From NCBI RefSeq assembly GCF_900105065.1, contig NZ_LT629749.1:3844001-3908000 (forward strand): a stretch of DNA of 64,000 bases. The letters run 5' to 3'. The translations under genes were made by a program, and so were the position numbers. The notes under the pieces were generated by a model. It did not search any database and had not been told where the DNA came from. It was given only the letters and a program-made list of their open reading frames with translations. How positions within the stretch are numbered: the stretch's first letter is position 1; every line of letters begins with the position of its first letter. Below are positions 59,812 to 64,000 of the stretch, piece after piece. The stretch comes from Friedmanniella luteola. GTDB lineage: Bacteria; Actinomycetota; Actinomycetes; Propionibacteriales; Propionibacteriaceae.

Positions 59812-59825
59812 GACCGGCGCCGGTC
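59812..59825. terminator. Palindrome between convergent ABM gene and hypothetical gene
   Basis: Perfect 14-bp palindrome GACCGGCGCCGGTC directly after the ABM stop; a GGCGC/GCGCC hairpin follows near 59836. Possible weak terminator. Confidence 0.35.
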
Positions 59826-59842
59826 CGGGGGCAGGGCGCCGC

Positions 59843-60349
59843 TCAGCGCCGACGACGGGCCACCCCACGGCCGGCCTGGCGCAGGGCGACCGCGACGCGG
59901 CGACGCCGGGACCGCTGGCGGTCGGTCACCGTGGGCAGCACCGCCGACGGCGGCAGCGCCACCTCGAACACCCGCGGGCCGCGCAGCGACCGGGCCAGCG
60001 CCCGTCGGGACAGCAGCTCGATCCGGCTGCTGCGGGTCGCGGGCCACTGCCACCAGGGCGCGTGGACACCGGCCCCGAGGCGGACCAGCGGTCCGTCGGG
60101 GCCCTGCACCAGCAGGGTGAGGCCCAGCTCGTCGAGCCGCTCGGCCAGCGGCCGCACCAGCGGCCGGGTCGACGTCCCGCCCAGGGACGGCATCGGCGTG
60201 AAGCTGACCGTGACGTCGTGACCGCCGTCGGCCTCCACCCGACCCGTGCACCGGGTCGGGCGGGCCGAGCGGTCGGGCACGTCGACGGAGAAGGTCAGGT
60301 CAGCCCGGACCCGGAGCCGGCCGCCCCGGGGCGTGGACGTCGTCGGCAC
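59843..60349 (-). CDS. Hypothetical basic protein
   Basis: 168 residues, unrecognised. The N-terminal half looks beta-rich (LRVRADLTFSVDVPDRS, CTGRVEADGGHDVTVSFTPM), the middle has LVQGPDGPLVRLGAGVHAPWW, and the C-terminus is very basic (RQRSRRRRVAVALRQ). No signal peptide or membrane helix. It starts 3 bp after the stop of the 81-residue gene upstream, so the two form an operon. Codon pattern is normal for the window, supporting a real gene. Function unknown. Confidence 0.55.
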   Translation of the reverse strand: MPTTSTPRGGRLRVRADLTFSVDVPDRSARPTRCTGRVEADGGHDVTVSFTPMPSLGGTSTRPLVRPLAERLDELGLTLLVQGPDGPLVRLGAGVHAPWWQWPATRSSRIELLSRRALARSLRGPRVFEVALPPSAVLPTVTDRQRSRRRRVAVALRQAGRGVARRRR

Positions 60350-60352
60350 CGC

Positions 60353-60598
60353 TCAGGACGCGTCGTCGCTGGTGGTGATCTGCAGGGTGCCGTCGAGCTT
60401 CCAGGTGGCCCGGGGCGCGTCGGCGCCGGTGTCCCGCGGCACCTCGACGGTCATGTCGATGAGCTTGTAGTTGATGGCCGCGCCGCGGCCGGTCAGGTAG
60501 GACCACATCTCCTTGCCCAGCTGGGTCCAGGACTGCGGCTCGGCACCACCCGTGCCCTCGGTCGGCTGGGCGTGGCCTTCGGTCGGCTGCGAGGTCAT
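60353..60598 (-). CDS. Hypothetical small acidic protein
   Basis: 81 residues from an ATG at 60598, with AGGAG 6 nt upstream. After a Gln/Thr/Gly-rich start comes WTQLGKEMWSYLTGRGAAIN near 24-43, then LIDMTVEVPRDTG and WKLDGTLQITTSDD at the end, which looks like a small alpha-plus-beta domain. It is soluble and unrecognised. It forms an operon with the 168-residue gene downstream. Confidence 0.6.
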   Translation of the reverse strand: MTSQPTEGHAQPTEGTGGAEPQSWTQLGKEMWSYLTGRGAAINYKLIDMTVEVPRDTGADAPRATWKLDGTLQITTSDDAS

Positions 60599-60774
60599 CG
60601 GAGACTCCTGTCGTCGGTGCGCCTGCCAGGTGCAGACGCCCGCGTTACAGATCCGGAGCGCGTCGTGGATGCAACGTCCGTCCGACGGGAGGCTCCGGAG
60701 CATCCGTTCGGGCCCGACCGACGTCAAGGTGCCGCCCACCACCACCGGACCGCGCACCTCCGTGGTGAGGAGGA

Positions 60775-60807
60775 GCCGGGCAGGGCACGCTCTTCGTCCT
60801 GCCCGGC
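60775..60807 (-). terminator. Terminator of the DeoR-kinase-rpiB operon
   Basis: GCCGGGCAGG (60775-60784) and CCTGCCCGGC (60798-60807), perfect 10-bp stem with a 13-nt loop, about 70 bp beyond the rpiB stop. Confidence 0.65.
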
Positions 60808-60874
60808 GACGGACGAACCCCGGAGGCCAGGAGCGCGGTCCGCGTCCGAGCGGAGCGAGGACGGGAGACACAGC

Positions 60875-61348
60875 TCAGCCGGTGAGGGAGTCCTCGTACT
60901 CGACGATCTCGTCGACCTTGGGGCCGGAGGGGGTGCTCGGGTCGAAGACGTAGCCGAGCCACTCCTTGGCCAGCCGACGGGCGAGCTGCAGGCCGATGAC
61001 CCGCTGCCCCAGCGTCAGCACCTGGCAGTCGTTGGACAGGATCGAGCGCTCGACGCTGAAGGAGTCGTGCGCGACGGTGGCGCGGATGCCCGGCACCTTG
61101 TTGGCGGCGATGGCCACCCCGATGCCCGTGCCGCAGAACAGGATGGCGCGGTCGGCCTCGCCGGCCCGGATCTTCTCGCCGGCCGCGATGGCCACGGAGG
61201 GGTAGGAGCCCCCGTCGAGGTCACCGGCGTAGACCCCGAGGTCGACGACCTCGACCCGGTCGTCGGCCTGCATGTCGGCGTAGATGGCGTCCTTGTAGTC
61301 GAAGCCGGCGCTGTCGCTGCCGACGAGCAGGCGGATCTTGTCACTCAT
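60875..61348 (-). CDS. rpiB: RpiB/LacAB-family sugar-phosphate isomerase
   Basis: 157 residues. LLVGSDSAGFDYKD near 7-20, a catalytic-cysteine loop FCGTGIGVAIAANK near 71-84, and VAHDSFSVERSILSNDCQVL near 91-110 are the RpiB hallmarks. RpiB enzymes interconvert ribose/ribulose-5-phosphate or, in tetritol pathways, erythrulose/erythrose phosphates. As it is cotranscribed with a dihydroxyacetone-kinase-like gene and a DeoR regulator, I favour an EryI-like tetrose-phosphate role over the housekeeping one. It is the last gene before the terminator. Confidence 0.85.
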   Translation of the reverse strand: MSDKIRLLVGSDSAGFDYKDAIYADMQADDRVEVVDLGVYAGDLDGGSYPSVAIAAGEKIRAGEADRAILFCGTGIGVAIAANKVPGIRATVAHDSFSVERSILSNDCQVLTLGQRVIGLQLARRLAKEWLGYVFDPSTPSGPKVDEIVEYEDSLTG

Positions 61349-61380
61349 GTGGGGATCTCTCTGTGGTGGGGGGACGAGGG

Positions 61381-63108
61381 TCAGCTCGCGGAGGGGGCTT
61401 CATCCAGCACAACGCCGACGGCGCTCACGATCATCCCCAGGGAGACCGCGCCCGGGTCGGGCGTGCCGACGCTGCGCTCGGCCAGCGGGCGGGCCCGGCC
61501 GATCCGCGGGGTCAGGGCGGCGGTCTCGTCGGCGGCCCGGACGGCCACCTCGGCGGCACGCCGCCAGGCCGGCCCCAGCGCAGCACCGCCCTGCACCTCC
61601 GCCTCGAGGGCGTCGACGAACGGGAACAGCGCGTCGAGCATGGTCTTGTCGCCCAGCTCGGCCTTGCTGAACGTCTGCAGCTTCTGCACCGCCGCGCGGA
61701 CGGCCTCGACGGCGCGGGCGGTCGTGACCTCCTCGGTGTTGCCGAGGCCCTGGCCGATCCCGTCCAGCAGGACGCCCCAGAGGATGCCGCTGGTGCCGCC
61801 GGCCCGGTCGCCGAAGGCCGCGCCGGCCGCGCTGAGCACCGTCTGCACCCCGCCCCGGCTCTGCTCGGCCGCCTCGGCGGCGGCGGTCGCCCCGCGGGAC
61901 ATGCCGATGCCGTGGTCGCCGTCGCCGGCCACCGCGTCCAGCTGGCCCAGCTGCTCCTTGTGCTCCTCCACGACGGCCTGCAGGGCGGCGACGGCCCGCC
62001 GGGCCACGGCGGCCGCGGCGACGGAGGCCTCGCTGGCCTCCTCGGCGGCGTCGGCCTCGCTCTCCGGCACCGCCCGCCGGCGGGGGGTGCTGCGCTGGGT
62101 CCGGACGGCGTTGCCGCGCTTGAAGGCGGGGGTGTCGGCCGGGGCGGTCCAGTAGCCCTCGAGCTCGGCGTCGAGCCAGGTCACCGACAGCGAGCAGCCC
62201 GCCATGTCCAGGCTGGTGACCAGCTCGCCGACCTCCGGGGCCACCAGCTCGACCCCCGCGTCGGCGAGCAGGGCGGCCACGTCGCCGAAGAGCACGAACA
62301 GCTCCTCGTACTTGGTGGCGCCGAGACCGTTGAGCAGGACGGCGGCCCGGCCGCTCACGCCGTCGGGGCGCTCGGCCAGCACCTTCTCGACCAGCTGCGC
62401 GGCCAGCTCGCTCGCCGGCATCCACGGCGCCGAGCTGATCCCCGGCTCACCGTGGATCCCGAGCCCGAAGTCCATCTGGCCGGGCTCGACGTGGAAGAGC
62501 GGGGCGTCGGCACCCGGCATGGTGCAGCCGTCGAAGGCCACGCCGAACGACGAGGTGACGGCGTTGGCCGCCCGCATCACCCGCTCGACCCCGTCGAGGT
62601 CGAGGCCGGCCTCGGCGGCGGCGCCGCCGATCTTGTAGACGGTGAAAGTGCCGGCGATGCCACGACGCTGGTCGCGCTGGTCGGCCGGGCCGGAGGCGAT
62701 GTCGTCGGTGACGTAGACGATCCGGGTGTCGATGCCGTCGGCCCGCAGCCGGTCCGCGGCGACGGCGAAGTTCAGCCGGTCGCCCGCGTAGTTGCCGAAG
62801 GACAGCACCACGCCGGCCCCGCCGTCGGCCGCACGCCCCACCCGGTAGACCTGCTCGGCCGACGGCGACGCGAAGAGGTCGCCCAGCACGGCGGCGTCGG
62901 CGAAGCCGGTGCCCACCACGCCGTTGTAGGACGGGTAGTGCCCCGAGCCGCCGCCGACCAGCAGGCTGACCTTGCCCTCCCCCGGCCCGCCGGCCCGGAC
63001 GAAGCCGGACGCGCCCTCGACCCGTTCCACGTGCGCGGGGTACGCGGCCGCGAAGCCGCGGAGGATCTGGTCCTTGAAGTCGGCGGGGTCGTTGTGCACG
63101 TGGGTCAT
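61381..63108 (-). CDS. Fused dihydroxyacetone/erythrulose kinase (DhaK-DhaL)
   Basis: 575 residues, GGGAGG before the ATG. Residues 1-335 are the DhaK lobe: GGGSGHYPSYNGVVG near 52-66, and the covalent substrate histidine in LGIHGEPG near 217-224. Residues 375-575 are the DhaL lobe with the Mg/ATP aspartates in VAGDGDHGIGM near 412-422 and the Gly-rich GGTSGILWG near 448-456. The linker (about 335-370) is charged. Single-chain kinases phosphorylate dihydroxyacetone or, in actinobacterial tetritol pathways, L-erythrulose. Operon partners rpiB and DeoR favour the four-carbon substrate. Confidence 0.88.
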   Translation of the reverse strand: MTHVHNDPADFKDQILRGFAAAYPAHVERVEGASGFVRAGGPGEGKVSLLVGGGSGHYPSYNGVVGTGFADAAVLGDLFASPSAEQVYRVGRAADGGAGVVLSFGNYAGDRLNFAVAADRLRADGIDTRIVYVTDDIASGPADQRDQRRGIAGTFTVYKIGGAAAEAGLDLDGVERVMRAANAVTSSFGVAFDGCTMPGADAPLFHVEPGQMDFGLGIHGEPGISSAPWMPASELAAQLVEKVLAERPDGVSGRAAVLLNGLGATKYEELFVLFGDVAALLADAGVELVAPEVGELVTSLDMAGCSLSVTWLDAELEGYWTAPADTPAFKRGNAVRTQRSTPRRRAVPESEADAAEEASEASVAAAAVARRAVAALQAVVEEHKEQLGQLDAVAGDGDHGIGMSRGATAAAEAAEQSRGGVQTVLSAAGAAFGDRAGGTSGILWGVLLDGIGQGLGNTEEVTTARAVEAVRAAVQKLQTFSKAELGDKTMLDALFPFVDALEAEVQGGAALGPAWRRAAEVAVRAADETAALTPRIGRARPLAERSVGTPDPGAVSLGMIVSAVGVVLDEAPSAS

Positions 63109-63136
63109 GGCGCCTCCCGGCAGTTCGGTCCGACGC

Positions 63137-63940
63137 TCACGAGGCGACGGCGTAGTCGATCCCGGCCGCGGCCCAGGCCGCGAGGACCTCCGGGTCCGCG
63201 CCGGCGTCGGTGATGATCAGGTCCAGCTCGGTCAGCGAGGCGATCTTGAGCAGCGCCAGGCGGCCCAGCTTGGTGTGGTCGACGAGCAGGTACTTCTTGC
63301 TGGCGGAGTTGAGCATCTCGCGCTTGAGGGCGACGATCTGCTCCTCCTGGTGGAACATGTCGGTGGCCGAGACCGCCGAGGTGGACATGAACACGGCGTC
63401 GACGTGCAGGCCGCGCACCTGCTCGTTGGTCTGCACCCCGACGAACGAGTCGTGGGCGACGTCGTAGCGCCCGCCGATGCCGATGACCGTGAGGTTGTGG
63501 TCGTGGGTCAGCTCGCTGAGCTGGCGCAGCCCGGCGACGAAGGTGGTGGCCACGTGCAGCGGCGCCCGGTCGGGCAGCCCGTCGACCATCTTGAGGGTGG
63601 TCGTGCTGTCGTCCAGCAGGATCGACATCCCGGGGTGGACGTGCTGCAGGGCCGTCTCCGCGATCGCCCGCTTCTCCGACGTCATGGTGGCCAGCCGGTA
63701 GGACATCTGCGACTCGAAGATGCCGGACGGCTGCGCGGTGACGCCGCCGTGGAACTTCCGGACCACGCCCCGGCGCTCCAGCTCGTCGAGGTCCCGGTGG
63801 ATGGTGACGATGCTGACCCCGAAGCGGGTGGCCAGGTCCTGCGCGGTGGCCGAGCCGGAGTCCAGCACCGCCTCGGTGATCAGCCGCTTGCGGGTCTCGG
63901 TCTTCCGCTCGCGCGGGGAGCCCGTCTCAGCTGCCGTCAT
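63137..63940 (-). CDS. DeoR-family transcriptional regulator
   Basis: 267 residues. N-terminal winged helix: ETRKRLITEAVLDSGSATAQ (14-33), DLATRFGVSIVTIHRDLDEL (34-53, split from the wing GVVRKFHGGV near 58-67). The C-terminal sugar-phosphate-sensing domain has LLDDSTTTLKMV near 108-119 and DAVFMSTSAV near 182-191. It is the first gene of the operon with the kinase and rpiB; DeoR proteins are usually repressors released by a phosphorylated intermediate. Its promoter region is mostly beyond the right edge. Confidence 0.87.
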   Translation of the reverse strand: MTAAETGSPRERKTETRKRLITEAVLDSGSATAQDLATRFGVSIVTIHRDLDELERRGVVRKFHGGVTAQPSGIFESQMSYRLATMTSEKRAIAETALQHVHPGMSILLDDSTTTLKMVDGLPDRAPLHVATTFVAGLRQLSELTHDHNLTVIGIGGRYDVAHDSFVGVQTNEQVRGLHVDAVFMSTSAVSATDMFHQEEQIVALKREMLNSASKKYLLVDHTKLGRLALLKIASLTELDLIITDAGADPEVLAAWAAAGIDYAVAS

Positions 63941-64000
63941 CGTCCACCGTTCCTCCTCGAAGGTGTCGCGGTCCTCGTCCGTGCGGGGCCGCCGGGCCCG

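Noticed and set aside
60062-63213. Two very long plus-strand frames (60062-62155 and 61363-63213) opposite rpiB and the kinase
   Set aside because: They are mirrors of the real minus-strand operon in high-GC DNA, with Arg/Gly/Ala-rich sequence and no domains.
1-64000. CRISPR arrays, integrases, transposases or phage genes
   Set aside because: No regularly spaced direct repeats and no recombinase or phage protein signatures were seen; the only repeats are the short REP-like elements and one trinucleotide tract.

Overview
The window is very GC-rich with dense, often overlapping genes. It carries menaquinone genes, twin-arginine (Tat) substrates, a SigK/RskA pair, and many start codons placed 6-7 nt after a TANNNT box. 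All of this points to the chromosome of a high-GC Gram-positive actinobacterium. A Propionibacteriaceae- or Nocardioidaceae-like organism is my guess; I see no marker that fixes the genus. I found no rRNA, tRNA, CRISPR array, prophage or intact insertion sequence.

Layout. (1) 1-16.4 kb is a menaquinone region: menF (cut by the left edge), menG, menD, menC, menE and menA, but no menB. Interleaved are a membrane molybdopterin oxidoreductase, a TagE-like glycosyltransferase, an ABC exporter with a decayed SGNH-hydrolase remnant behind it, sigK-rskA and a TM0106-type RecB-like nuclease. (2) 16.4-25.6 kb holds a cysteine-synthase-like enzyme, an envelope set (GT2 glycosyltransferase, CDP-alcohol phosphotransferase, TagB/TagF-like glycerophosphotransferase), an ECF sigma factor with its YCII partner, gnd and a TrmB/LuxR-like regulator. 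(3) 25.6-34.9 kb is mixed. It has a 51-aa exported peptide behind a structured leader, an M4 protease fused to an emfourin-like inhibitor domain, stress proteins, an ECF sigma/alkyltransferase pair, a CNNM protein lacking CBS domains, two short-chain dehydrogenases, a phospholipase-D-like protein and an ArsR/SRPBCC pair. (4) 34.9-44.3 kb has a tctCBA tricarboxylate transporter, a secreted protein of unknown function, a DUF1275 protein, an aldo/keto reductase, a homocysteine S-methyltransferase, a PhoX phosphatase and a 26-aa membrane peptide. (5) 44.3-59.4 kb is a complete L-rhamnose system. (6) 59.5-64 kb has small hypotheticals and a DeoR / dihydroxyacetone-kinase-like / RpiB operon that probably feeds a four-carbon sugar into central metabolism.

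How region 5 works. An alpha-L-rhamnosidase releases rhamnose from glycosides, and a CUT1 ABC importer without its own ATPase brings sugar in. RhaI, RhaB and the fused aldolase/dehydrogenase RhaEW convert L-rhamnose to dihydroxyacetone phosphate and L-lactate. The adjacent lutABC then oxidises L-lactate to pyruvate. A LacI-family repressor (rhaR) closes the operon. Four copies of a TGAAACG-type half-palindrome lie at the promoters of the importer, rhamnosidase and rhaI, which lets the regulon be read directly from the sequence.

Main points for follow-up: the shared rhamnose operator, the protease-inhibitor fusion, a REP-like element inserted in-frame in menD and rhaB, a consistent leaderless-promoter pattern, a 15-codon leader peptide coupled to the CDP-alcohol phosphotransferase, and the structured 494-bp leader near 26 kb. 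I did not find a clearly new multi-gene system.
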